Below are positions 42,115 to 49,536 of a stretch of DNA of 64,000 bases, in pieces. Position 1 is the first letter of the stretch; each line of letters begins with the position of its first letter. Position numbers and translations under genes: made by a program. Under the pieces are notes generated by a model, which was given only the letters and a program-made list of their open reading frames with translations, was not told the DNA's origin and made no database searches. The DNA is from JACQHM01 sp964535215 (GTDB lineage Bacteria > Methylomirabilota > Methylomirabilia > Methylomirabilales > JACQHM01). Location: assembly GCA_964535215.1 (NCBI GenBank), contig CAZHST010000006.1, positions 36,546 through 100,545 on the forward strand. The letters are read 5' to 3'.

Positions 42115-42439
42115 CTCGCAAGAAACCGGCTGTTCGATTCATTTCGACCGCATCGAACAGGACGAGCTGGTTTCCGATGTAGACCTGCACAACGATTTCG
42201 GGGTCGGCCACATCAATACCCTCCACAACGTATGTCCCATCCTCCTGAGGGAACCCCCTCAGCAGCTTGAAACAATACTCTTTCTCCAACTCGTTGATGG
42301 CCTCCAGGCCGTCCGAGGCCTCGGCGACTTGGTAGCCAGCTTTCTGCAACGTCTCCCGGAGCATGCGCCGCATGCGCTCTTTGTCTTCCACCACCAGGAT
42401 GCTCTCGACCTCGAACCCCTTATCGTTTGCCTCTGCCAT
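42056..42439 (-). pseudogene. truncated response-regulator receiver domain joined to unrelated sequence
   Basis: Residues 13-52 are a typical receiver N-terminus: SILVVEDKERMRRMLRETL then AGYQVAEASDGLEAINELE, with the acidic pair E-D in place. The phospho-acceptor Asp strand and the later Thr and Lys are missing. Instead a segment beginning YCFKLLRGFPQEDGTYVVEG runs to the stop. It overlaps the transposase remnant by 58 bases. It could be expressed (127 residues) but cannot be a working receiver. A chimera made by rearrangement is the simplest reading. Confidence 0.6.
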
Positions 42440-42500
42440 GGCGCCAAAGTCTCCTTCCTATCGGTCCTCCTTCGCATACTCTAAGCACTCGTGCAGATGC

Positions 42501-42596
42501 CTAGAGTTCCACAACCTCAAACGGTGAAAGAATGGGATCTTCTCCCGCTGTAAGCCAGGCCGGTGTCGCGTTCTCCACAATCAGCACGCGAATCAT
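42501..42596 (-). CDS. 31-codon ORF coupled to the WYL gene, possible truncated receiver
   Basis: ATG overlaps the WYL stop as ATGA and gives MIRVLIVENATPAWLTAGED and 11 further residues before TAG. The first eight residues look like the opening strand of a response regulator. It is too short for a domain, and is either the stub of a lost gene or a leader peptide. Confidence 0.4.
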   Translation of the reverse strand: MIRVLIVENATPAWLTAGEDPILSPFEVVEL

Positions 42597-43699
42597 GAGG
42601 GGGTCTCCTCTGGGCGGGCCTGCTGCCCCTCATCTTTCAAAGCTGGGAGGGGGGCATAGTGCGCGGCCATCTTCCGGATCTCACCCGCCACGTAGGCCCG
42701 CAGCTCCGGCGGCTCTAAGACCTCAGCATCGCCCCCCCACTGAAGGGCCCACCACGCAACCTCTTTCGGATAACTGACGGTGACCTCAAAGAGGATGCCG
42801 CCTTCCTTCAAAGGGGTGATCTTCTGTGAGCCATGCCATAGGCTTTCCTGGATGTATCGGGCCACCCGTTGGCTGAACCGGATGCGAACCGTTGTCACGT
42901 CGGTGCCAGAAGAGGGGAAGGCGCTGAAGGTATCCCGGAAGCGGGCGGCGAAGGAGTAGTCGGGGACCAGGACGCCCCGGACCCCGGTAAATTGGACCTT
43001 TCTGATCCGGTTGACCCGGAAGACCCGTAAGGCCTGCTCGTCTATCACGTAGGCGTCCAGGTAGAGGGCCCGGCGTTTGAAGAAGAGCTGATAGGGATCA
43101 ATGGTGTACCAGCGCACCTGGTCATTACGGGCATGATGGTACTGGAGGCGGAGGTGCTGGTGCTCGGCACAGGCCTTTTGGAGGGCTTCCAGGATCTCGG
43201 GGCGGCAGCCAAACCCCTCCTGCAAGACCATGTCCTCTAAGGCCGTCTGGAGGAAGTCCCGGAGTGCGGGCTGGGCGGCGGCGACGAGTTTGCGGACCCC
43301 ATCGAGGGCGTACGAGGTCAGGAGGTAGTCCCCCGAGGCACTGAGCTGGCGGACGGCCATGATCATGGCAAAGGCCTCGCTAAGCTGCAGGTTGACCACC
43401 GGCAGGTACGGCTCGTCGCGGATCTCGTAGCACCCCTTGGCCCGATCGAACCGACATCGGAAGCCGAAGGCCTCCTCCAGGAGCGCTTTGTCCTCGAAGT
43501 AGCGGGCGCGACTGATCCCAAGGGTCCGGCAGAGCTGGGCGGGGGTCTGGTGGGGGTTGGTTTTCAGCTCGGTGATCAAGCGGATGAGGCGGGCGACCCG
43601 GCTCCTCGTCCACCCCCGTGGCGGTTCGGTCTCCTCGTTTCGGTGCCTCCCCTGAGGCATAAGGCTGACTCTTTCCCTCTCACTGGGAGCTTCTGGCAT
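42593..43699 (-). CDS. WYL-domain transcriptional regulator
   Basis: The 368-residue protein has an N-terminal winged helix (TRSRVARLIRLITELK, then PAQLCRTLGISRARYFED), a WYL domain (about 180-260; LQYHHARNDQVRWYTIDPYQ and RALYLDAYVIDEQALRVFRV), and a C-terminal WCX-like region (PKEVAWWALQWGGDAEVLEP). WYL regulators often control defence or DNA-damage genes and sense nucleic acids. It overlaps the end of the upstream membrane-protein gene by 20 bases and has an AGGAG site, so the two form an operon. The surroundings are full of transposon remnants. Confidence 0.9.
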   Translation of the reverse strand: MPEAPSERERVSLMPQGRHRNEETEPPRGWTRSRVARLIRLITELKTNPHQTPAQLCRTLGISRARYFEDKALLEEAFGFRCRFDRAKGCYEIRDEPYLPVVNLQLSEAFAMIMAVRQLSASGDYLLTSYALDGVRKLVAAAQPALRDFLQTALEDMVLQEGFGCRPEILEALQKACAEHQHLRLQYHHARNDQVRWYTIDPYQLFFKRRALYLDAYVIDEQALRVFRVNRIRKVQFTGVRGVLVPDYSFAARFRDTFSAFPSSGTDVTTVRIRFSQRVARYIQESLWHGSQKITPLKEGGILFEVTVSYPKEVAWWALQWGGDAEVLEPPELRAYVAGEIRKMAAHYAPLPALKDEGQQARPEETPS

Positions 43700-44594
43700 C
43701 TTGCTCCTCCACAGGGGGGGCCTTCTGCTGGCTTTCTTGCCTCCATCTCCATTGCCGCCGGTAGGCCGCCCACACGTGGGGTGTGGTCCAAACCAGCCCC
43801 AATAATAGCCCGGTAACCAGGACCCAGGCCCATAGGTAGCCCTGCACGATCAAACGGGTGCTCCAGACCAGTGCTGCCCCCCAGGCTCCAGCGAGGAGGA
43901 GCGGCCACGCCACGACGAGGAGAGCCGCCAGGACCAGGACTCCCATAAAGAGGAACAGGAGAAGCTGACCTAAACCAGCGATAAGAGGGAGAAGAACAAG
44001 CCCGAACGCGAAGGCGATGACGACCCGCCGCAGGGTGTTCCAGCGCTGGTTGCTATCGGGGATTTCAACCGACTCCGGCAATCCGAGCTTGACGCGTCGG
44101 AGCAGCCGCTCCTCTTCCTTATCTTCGCGGGCCTGCTTCAGCTCGTCGACTGCTAGGTAGCTAGCCACCACCAGGCCCCAGCCGCCGATGATGACAAAAG
44201 GCTTAGCCAGGCCGATGGCGGCAAGGCCGGCACTGGTGGCAATGAAGCAGGGCCAGAACCAGGGAGGGGTAGTGGGCGTGAGGGGTGGGAGGTCCACCCA
44301 GGCAGCTTCGATCCTTACCCCTGGAAAGTACCGGTGAAGTCGCTTGACGCGCTCGTGAAAGTAGCCTGTGGCGTGGTCGGGACAAGAGACATTCGTGTTG
44401 ACGACCACCAGGAGGCAATCGACGCGAGTGGTGGCCAGAAGCGGGATAGCTTCCTTGACCGAGCTGGCCTCACCGACTAGCGTAAGTTCGGTCTCGGGCA
44501 CTTGGAGGGCCTGGGCGGCCACCGGCAGGAGGCGCTCGCCAGGGAGGCCCGCCTCGCTGAAGTTCGGCTCGTTCAGGACCATCACATGGAGCAT
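43680..44594 (-). CDS. membrane protein with receiver-like N-terminal domain, unknown
   Basis: The first 115 residues look like a Rossmann/receiver-like fold: MLHVMVLNEPNFSEAG, then VDCLLVVVNTNVSC and VRIEAAWVDLPPL. They are followed by about six hydrophobic segments in two groups (about 125-165 and 215-285) with a charged cytoplasmic loop between. The C-terminus is charged. I do not recognise the family. The ATG at 44594 follows AAGGAGGAC; a longer upstream frame lacks a site. Being the first gene of an operon with a WYL regulator suggests a sensing or accessory role. Confidence 0.7.
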   Translation of the reverse strand: MLHVMVLNEPNFSEAGLPGERLLPVAAQALQVPETELTLVGEASSVKEAIPLLATTRVDCLLVVVNTNVSCPDHATGYFHERVKRLHRYFPGVRIEAAWVDLPPLTPTTPPWFWPCFIATSAGLAAIGLAKPFVIIGGWGLVVASYLAVDELKQAREDKEEERLLRRVKLGLPESVEIPDSNQRWNTLRRVVIAFAFGLVLLPLIAGLGQLLLFLFMGVLVLAALLVVAWPLLLAGAWGAALVWSTRLIVQGYLWAWVLVTGLLLGLVWTTPHVWAAYRRQWRWRQESQQKAPPVEEQDARSSQ

Positions 44595-44758
44595 GTCTTG
44601 TCCTCCTTCCCTCATCAGTTTGGGGCATCTTCTTCGGCCATGCAAGGGCATTTTGTACGTGAGTCTTGGAGGGCCTGGACTGAGCACCCAGGATTTTTGG
44701 GCTCTTTGACACTTTTGGGCAGATAGAGGCTTGATAGGGGCCCTCGGGGGACCTCTCT

Positions 44759-45241
44759 TTGTTGGAGGGGGAGGGGGTCCCGATGCCTCACGATGGGATT
44801 CCCGTCCCCCTGGGCCTGCCGGAATTCCAGGTTGTGGCCTCTCGGGAGGAAGAGCAGGGCCATCGGATCCAGGTCGAGCCGGTGGCCCCTGAACGCCCCT
44901 GCCCCCGGTGCCAGCAGGACGTGGGCCCCTGGAGCGAGGAGCGGTAGCGGCACATCCAGGACCTGCCGATTGTGGGGCGGCCTGTCTGGTTGGCGATCCG
45001 CCAGCGGTGGTTTTGCTGTCATGGTTGTGGACGGCGGTGCTGGGACCGATGCTCCAGCGTTGCGCTTCGCCAGCGCCAGACCCGGCGGTTCCAGGTCTTT
45101 TGGGGGCGGAGCCTTCGGGGCACCTCGGTGACCCAGGCCAGTCGGGTGAACCACGGGGGCTCTCGGGTGGGACAGCGACGGTCTCTGAGAGCCTCTAACA
45201 ACCCCCCTTTCGGCGAGCGATCATGGGAGCCGAGGAGGTGA
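44759..45241 (+). pseudogene. ISL3-type transposase N-terminal fragment with internal stop
   Basis: In one frame the sequence gives LGLPEFQVVASREEEQGH, CPRCQQ, then an in-frame TAG at 44945, and continues RHIQDLPIVGRPVWLAIRQR and FCCHGCGRRC. That is the zinc-finger head of ISL3 transposases (CPRC...IRDLP...C-x2-CG). It then reads ALRQRQTRRFQVFWGRSLRG. The catalytic DDE part is absent; an IS5-type fragment abuts at about 45250. Confidence 0.8.
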
Positions 45242-45249
45242 GGGGCAAA

Positions 45250-45773
45250 ATGGCCAAGGAACGGTCTCCGATGAACTCTGGGCCGTGATCCAGCCGCTGT
45301 TTCCGCCGCCAAGGCCCGAACCAAAAGGGGGGCGACCGCCCATCCCTGACCGAAAGGTACTGACAGGGATCTTGTTTGTCCTGATGACCGGCCTTCCTTG
45401 GGAGGTGTTGCCCCAATATTGGCAGCAAACCGGGGTCTGGAAGCAACTGCACCAGAGGCTGCTGGATCGGCTGGGGGAAGCTGATAAGATCGACTGGTCG
45501 CGGGCTTCGTTAGACTCCGCCGCGGTGCCCGCTCCTGGGGGGGCGAGGCGACCGGCCCGAATCCGACCTGTCTGCCAGACAGGCAGGCGGATCGCGGCAA
45601 ATCGGGCACGAAGCGCCATCTGGTGGTCGACAAGAATGGGATTCCGTTGGCCGTGACCCTCTCGGCGGCTCATGTCCATGACATCCGGATGATGGAAGCA
45701 ACGGTCGATGCCATTGAACCGATCCAGCGCCCCAGCGGCGTCCTCTTCCACCCAGAGCGTCAACTCCCCCTTT
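45250..45773 (+). pseudogene. IS5-family (IS427-like) transposase remnant, frameshifted
   Basis: The first frame gives SDELWAVIQPLFPPP, GGRPPIPDRKVLTGILFVLM and IDWSRASLDSAAVPA. After a shift near 45530-45600 a second frame gives GKSGTKRHLVVDKNGIPLAV and LSAAHVHDIRMMEATVDAI. Both are standard for IS427-type DDE transposases. About 18 residues are deleted after PWEVLPQ. A short palindrome is inserted at 45567-45587. The C-terminal third is gone where a lipoprotein gene begins on the other strand. Confidence 0.82.
45567..45587. repeat. dispersed palindrome CCTGTCTGCC...GGCAGG, copy 1
   Basis: The imperfect palindrome CCTGTCTGCCAGACAGGCAGG lies inside the dead IS5-type transposase. A near-identical copy lies at 49381-49399. 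Confidence 0.6.
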
Positions 45774-45881
45774 GACCTCCTTGCGCACGTTGGATCCAGT
45801 GGGATCGAGCCTGACAAGCACGGGAGTATAACTGGCGCATGCCGTCAAGAGGAACGCCATCAAGAGGGAGAACCCTCCCAC
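45763..45881 (-). pseudogene. lipoprotein N-terminal fragment cut by the IS5-type remnant
   Basis: A GTG start gives a lipoprotein signal peptide (LLMAFLLTAC lipobox) and then ASYTPVLVRLDPTGSNVRKE and KGGV, after which the frame continues only as antisense of the transposase remnant. The start overlaps the end of the upstream small gene by 22 bases, so this was an operon member before truncation. Confidence 0.6.
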
Positions 45882-46120
45882 AACGCTGTTTCATCCCATA
45901 TTTGCCTCCGCTCTCTGGGCCCAGTTGGGGGGATCATCATCCGATCCTCTCGCCGTCGCCCACGTCCGGCCCGCCGGTCCTCCACTGGAGGGATCTTTGC
46001 CTGTCGTCGTTCTCCGTACCGGCGGTCCAAGATCACCTGGATGTCTGGGGTCTCTTCGAAGATTACTTGGAACTCCTCGTAAAGGTGTGCAAAGGGCCGC
46101 ATGACGATAACATACTTCAT
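45860..46120 (-). CDS. small hypothetical protein with charged DRR/GERR repeats
   Basis: The 86-residue product from the ATG at 46120 (site GGGAGGGAGAG) begins MKYVIVMRPFAHLYEEFQVI, a folded-looking segment with a predicted strand-helix-strand. It then becomes very rich in Arg, Glu and Asp (DRRYGERRQ, EDRRAGRGRRREDR). I do not recognise it. It lies 17 bases after a receiver-domain fragment and before the cut lipoprotein gene, so it may once have belonged to a signalling operon. Confidence 0.55.
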   Translation of the reverse strand: MKYVIVMRPFAHLYEEFQVIFEETPDIQVILDRRYGERRQAKIPPVEDRRAGRGRRREDRMMIPPTGPRERRQIWDETALWEGSPS

Positions 46121-46136
46121 GGGCTCTCCCTCCCGC

Positions 46137-46281
46137 TCACGTCCCGTTTGTCCCTGTTTGTAGGGTGATTGGCGGTTCGCCAAGCGCCTCCTTCACCGGA
46201 ATTGTTGGCTGCTGAAGCCGTTCTTGGATCGTCGCGATGAGTTCGTTTGGTTCACAGGGTTTTTGCAAAACCTTAGCAATG
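46137..46281 (-). pseudogene. response-regulator receiver C-terminal fragment
   Basis: On the minus strand the frame reads IAKVLQKPCEPNELIATIQE then RLQQPTIPVKEALGEPP, ending in TGA. The K-P-C-E-P-N-E-L-I motif is the final Lys-Pro strand and helix of receiver domains. The preceding phospho-acceptor region is absent or scrambled. Confidence 0.6.
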
Positions 46282-46467
46282 TGTAAGTCCGTTTCGCCTT
46301 GAGGCCGGTATTGGCCTCTTCGATCACCAATCGGTTGGGAAAGACGTATGTGAGGAGGGATCGGATCGTGACCCGGAAGCCGGGGCTGCCGGGAGGGAGA
46401 CCCGCCCAGCCCCGGCCTGAACGGGGACCGGTCGGCCTTTGCCGGACAAGCAGGGCCCTGTTCCGGC

Positions 46468-47130
46468 TCAGCGCGGCGAGGGTTCCCTCGCGGGATACTC
46501 CAGCAGTTCCGAGGTTTCCCCCCCGGGACCCAGATAATTGTTTCTCAACCGTTCCAGCACAGACTTCACAATCAGCTTCTCCTCCGGGGCATACCACTTG
46601 GTAATCCGGACCCAAAGGTTGCTCCCCTCTAGCTTAAAGGCCTTGAAGGTCCCGGCCGGGACCGTCACATCTTCATAGGCCACGACCTTCCAGGATATGG
46701 TCAGGTCAGGCCAGCGCATCCCCAGTTCATAGTTCCAGAGCCCGAAACGGGCCACCCAGGTTTTCCCCACCCAGAGCGGAGACGAGCTGTCGCCAAAGTG
46801 CGGCCAGTACTCCCATCGGGGCTTGTTGTCGCGCACAACAGCCATCAGACTGCGAGTGGTTGGATCATACAGCTGGATATCGATCCCTGCGCGGAGCTGA
46901 AAGACCGGTTGCCCCCGATAGGTCCCGTGCCCCAAGGTGCTCCAGGTGACTTCCACGGGGACTCCAGTGGTATGATCCGTAGACCGCATCACCCACTGGG
47001 TTCCCACCGGTGGAAAGCCCACCTCGGCGGGAACGATCCCGGGCGGCGGTGCCGTCACCGGGACCGGCGTCGTTGGGGTGCAGCCAGCCAGAACAGCCAG
47101 CACCCCTCCCCACCAGGCCCTGTTCCTCAT
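46468..47130 (-). CDS. lipoprotein of unknown function
   Basis: A 220-residue protein with a lipoprotein signal (GGVLAVLAGC, Cys near residue 17), a Pro/Thr-rich linker and then a mostly beta-strand domain containing PPVGTQWVMRSTDHTTGVPV, GHGTYRGQPVFQLRAG and VPAGTFKAFKLEGS. The G-x-W and D-V-x-V-P-A-G-x-F patterns resemble small DUF3108-like or cell-surface beta-barrel lipoproteins, but I would not assign one. It would sit in the outer or inner membrane facing the periplasm. It shares its strand with the decayed genes around it and looks intact. Confidence 0.75.
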   Translation of the reverse strand: MRNRAWWGGVLAVLAGCTPTTPVPVTAPPPGIVPAEVGFPPVGTQWVMRSTDHTTGVPVEVTWSTLGHGTYRGQPVFQLRAGIDIQLYDPTTRSLMAVVRDNKPRWEYWPHFGDSSSPLWVGKTWVARFGLWNYELGMRWPDLTISWKVVAYEDVTVPAGTFKAFKLEGSNLWVRITKWYAPEEKLIVKSVLERLRNNYLGPGGETSELLEYPAREPSPR

Positions 47131-47215
47131 GGTCCCCCCCTCTTGGATCGGAAGCGGCGGCTTCAGCTGGAGCCCCCCCAGAGAAGCCCCCAGCCCCCGC
47201 TTCCAGGTCCGCTAC

Positions 47216-47890
47216 TTACGGGCGCTCGTAGCAGAATACGTTGATGCCGGCAGCCCCTTTGGCACCGCCAGCGGTGGCCGCCTCCAGGGCAAGGTGATTC
47301 AGACCCGGGGCCAGCGCGACCCGGGCCACGAACGTGCCATCGTCCTCCAGCTGTAGCTCAGAGACAGCCTCCCCCGTCGTCGTGTTTGTCACCGAGAGGC
47401 GCTCCAGGGTGTCGAGTAAGAGGCGCGGGAGAGGAGCGCTCACCTCGCCAGGATTTTGGAGGGGGAGGCAGCGCCCCTTGGGCACCCGGGCAAGCATGGC
47501 GCAGACCGGCAGGGCGGAAGGGGCCTCCGGCTCGACGGTGTTCACCTGACCAAAGGGGAGGGTCAGGAAACCATCGGTCAAGAGCATGATCACCTTTTTG
47601 CTGCCCGGAGGGGAGAGGCTCACCTGCCCCGGGAGCCTGGCCAACCAGGTCATAGTTTGCGGTCAACGGTTGCTCCAGGGTGGCGCTGGGCGCCCCAAGC
47701 AGGGAAAGGTCGGTCCGAGGGTCGTCCGGACCTGAGAAGGCAACAACTCCCACCCGGGTGATCCGGGGATCGAACGTTGCCCGGAGGCGTTCAGCCACAA
47801 CCACCTCGGCCGCCAGGATGGAATCACCAGGATCGAACAGGCGACCCCTCGGCCTGATCTGAAGGGAACCGGGGGAAGGGGTCATGCCCC
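47216..47890 (-). pseudogene. secreted VWA-domain protein, frameshifted and 5'-truncated
   Basis: One frame gives DPGDSILAAEVVVAERLRAT and ITRVGVVAFSGPDDPRTDLSL, the second half of a VWA fold. After a shift near 47650 another frame gives KKVIMLLTDGFLTLPFG, the following strand with L-T-D-G, and then a C-terminal beta domain ending NVFCYERP. The first strand with the MIDAS DxSxS and any signal peptide are missing. Confidence 0.7.
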
Positions 47891-47931
47891 TGTCACTTCT
47901 CGCCTGCTGCACCCTGGCCTCTTAAAACACA

Positions 47932-47968
47932 ACGGCCCTTCAGGGCTTACCCTGCCCCAAAGGGCCGT
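47932..47968 (-). terminator. hairpin, possible terminator
   Basis: ACGGCCCTT and AAGGGCCGT pair perfectly around a loop containing a smaller CAGGG/CCCTG stem. On the minus strand it is followed by TGTGTTTTAAG. It lies between the broken VWA gene and the IS4-like element; the GC-rich 120 bases up to the element contain no recognisable gene. Confidence 0.45.
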
Positions 47969-48122
47969 GCACCCGTCCCCCGAACGCCGCGCTGCTGCGT
48001 GTAGGCTCCCCGCCGGCTCCCATCGCCCCCCCTCCTGTGGTGTGGACCCGGGGACGCCGTCGAAGTGGCCCAATGATACTTCTCCGGGGGGGAAAGAGTC
48101 AAGAAAAAACCGGAGCTGAAAG

Positions 48123-49328
48123 TTACCCAAAAACTGATGGCCGGCAAACCAAGCCTCCAGCCCAGAGCCTTGCCAGGCCTTGGCGCCGATGATAGGCGAT
48201 GACCTTGCGAGGGCGCCGGAAGCAACGCACGAGGTTCAGGAGGTGGAGCACCCGGCGCTGGGGAAGCCACCCCCGACCCACGAAGCCATCCGCCAGACTG
48301 ACGAGGGCCACGAGCCGCTGTACGGCCTTCCAGCTTGCGACCCGGAGGCGCTCCAGACGGAATTCCTGCTTGAGCACGCGGCTGGCCTCTTCGACGCTCC
48401 AGCGGCGCAGAGAGGCCCGGAGGATCGGTTCCGCCAGCGACAGCGTCAGGACCGGGCTATGGGGCCATAACCACAGGGGGTCCTCCTCCAAGCCCTCTAC
48501 GACCACCAGCCAGTAGGGGGCCGTTTCCCAAGTGAAGCACGTCTGCCCATAGCGCAGGGCAACAGTGGGCCAGCGCCCCCGCTTATCCCGATGCCGGATG
48601 GTGAGTCGTCCTGGGAGGGCCACCGTCGCCGCGACCTCCCGGAGGGGCTTCGGCCTCTGGCCGCCTGGCCCGTCCGCCACGGTCACCAGCCGATCGCCCC
48701 AACAGCGGACGATGTAACGCATGGGCGTCTTCGCCCATGCCCGCAGCAACCGCGCCCGGTCGCCGCCCCGATCGATCACCCCGATGCCCTGCCAGCCGGT
48801 GGCTTCCCCGACGGGGGTGATGACCTCCAGCAGCTCCCGATTCTCCCTGACAAACTCGGGGGTCGCCTGACTCCACGCCTGCAGCCACAACGGGAAGCGC
48901 TGCCCCGTCGGCTGATGCGCCGCCCCCTGCACCAACCAATACCCCGTGCCGACGGTCCCCTCGCTCCCCTCCCACCCTTCGCCCAACCCCTCCATAGCCT
49001 GGGCAGAGGCCTTGGTGAGATCCCCCATGTCCACGGCCACCCCCGTCTCCGGCCCGACCTGGGGACTGACCTCCTCCAGAGCGCTCTCCTGCAGCTCCCG
49101 CTCCGCCCACCGGATGCTGCTCACCTGCCGGGACAAGCGCTTCTCAATGGAGAGCAAGGCGGTCTCCTGCTCCAACGGGCGCCCAATCTCGCTCAGCAAG
49201 ACGCGGCCTCCGGCCATCATCCCCAACACCAGCTCCCCCACAAAGCGCTGGACCGGTTGATACTGCCCCTCGGTCAAGGTCTCGACAAACGCCGTCAAGT
49301 CTGCCATGGTCATGTTGTGCAGCTGCAC
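48123..49328 (-). CDS. IS4-like DDE transposase
   Basis: A 401-residue transposase read without interruption. The acidic residues are likely in VAVDMGDLTK (near residue 98), GVIDRGGDRARLL (near 190) and RRWSVEEASRVLKQEFRLE (near 310), the last matching the Y/W-x2-E-x6-K/R signature of IS4-type enzymes. The start lies inside the element 120 bases from its right end. This is the only transposase in the 40-50 kb zone that looks functional, suggesting recent arrival. Confidence 0.82.
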   Translation of the reverse strand: MQLHNMTMADLTAFVETLTEGQYQPVQRFVGELVLGMMAGGRVLLSEIGRPLEQETALLSIEKRLSRQVSSIRWAERELQESALEEVSPQVGPETGVAVDMGDLTKASAQAMEGLGEGWEGSEGTVGTGYWLVQGAAHQPTGQRFPLWLQAWSQATPEFVRENRELLEVITPVGEATGWQGIGVIDRGGDRARLLRAWAKTPMRYIVRCWGDRLVTVADGPGGQRPKPLREVAATVALPGRLTIRHRDKRGRWPTVALRYGQTCFTWETAPYWLVVVEGLEEDPLWLWPHSPVLTLSLAEPILRASLRRWSVEEASRVLKQEFRLERLRVASWKAVQRLVALVSLADGFVGRGWLPQRRVLHLLNLVRCFRRPRKVIAYHRRQGLARLWAGGLVCRPSVFG

Positions 49329-49380
49329 CTCAGACCTCCTTGGGGAATGGGGGGTTGCAACCGTCCCATTCTACCAAACG

Positions 49381-49399
49381 CCTGTCTGCCACAGGCAGG
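49381..49399. repeat. dispersed palindrome CCTGTCTGCC...GGCAGG, copy 2
   Basis: CCTGTCTGCCACAGGCAGG lies just inside the right end of the IS4-like element and matches the copy at 45567-45587 apart from two bases. Confidence 0.55.
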
Positions 49400-49536
49400 G
49401 AGGTCTGAGTTTTTTGGGAAACTTTCAGGTTCGTTTTTTTCTTGACACAGGGGGGGATTTTTACTTTCATTGAGCAGCGACAAGAACTGGCGGACCCTGG
49501 CCAACACCCAAAGGCTGCTCTTGAAAGGAGTCAGAT

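Larger units (their letters stand above)
48094..49449. mobile_element. IS4-like insertion sequence with imperfect terminal inverted repeats
   Basis: The outer ends contain related 40-base sequences in inverted orientation: GAGTCAAGAAAAAACC then CTGAAAGTTACCCAAAAAC at the left, and on the complementary strand of the right end GTGTCAAGAAAAAAACG then CTGAAAGTTTCCCAAAAAAC. Both ends are bordered by GGGGGGGA (48086-48093 and 49450-49457), a possible 8-base target duplication, though low in complexity. One uninterrupted transposase gene fills the element. Confidence 0.75.

Noticed and set aside
46193..46615. 140-codon minus-strand frame between the lipoprotein and the small charged protein
   Set aside because: Its N-terminal half overlaps the lipoprotein gene in another frame and the rest does not match any protein; a different frame there encodes the receiver stub.
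47969..48093. Possible riboswitch (fluoride or c-di-GMP type) upstream of the broken VWA gene
   Set aside because: A few words look similar (GCGATGG, GGAGCC) but the required pairing and conserved core are absent.
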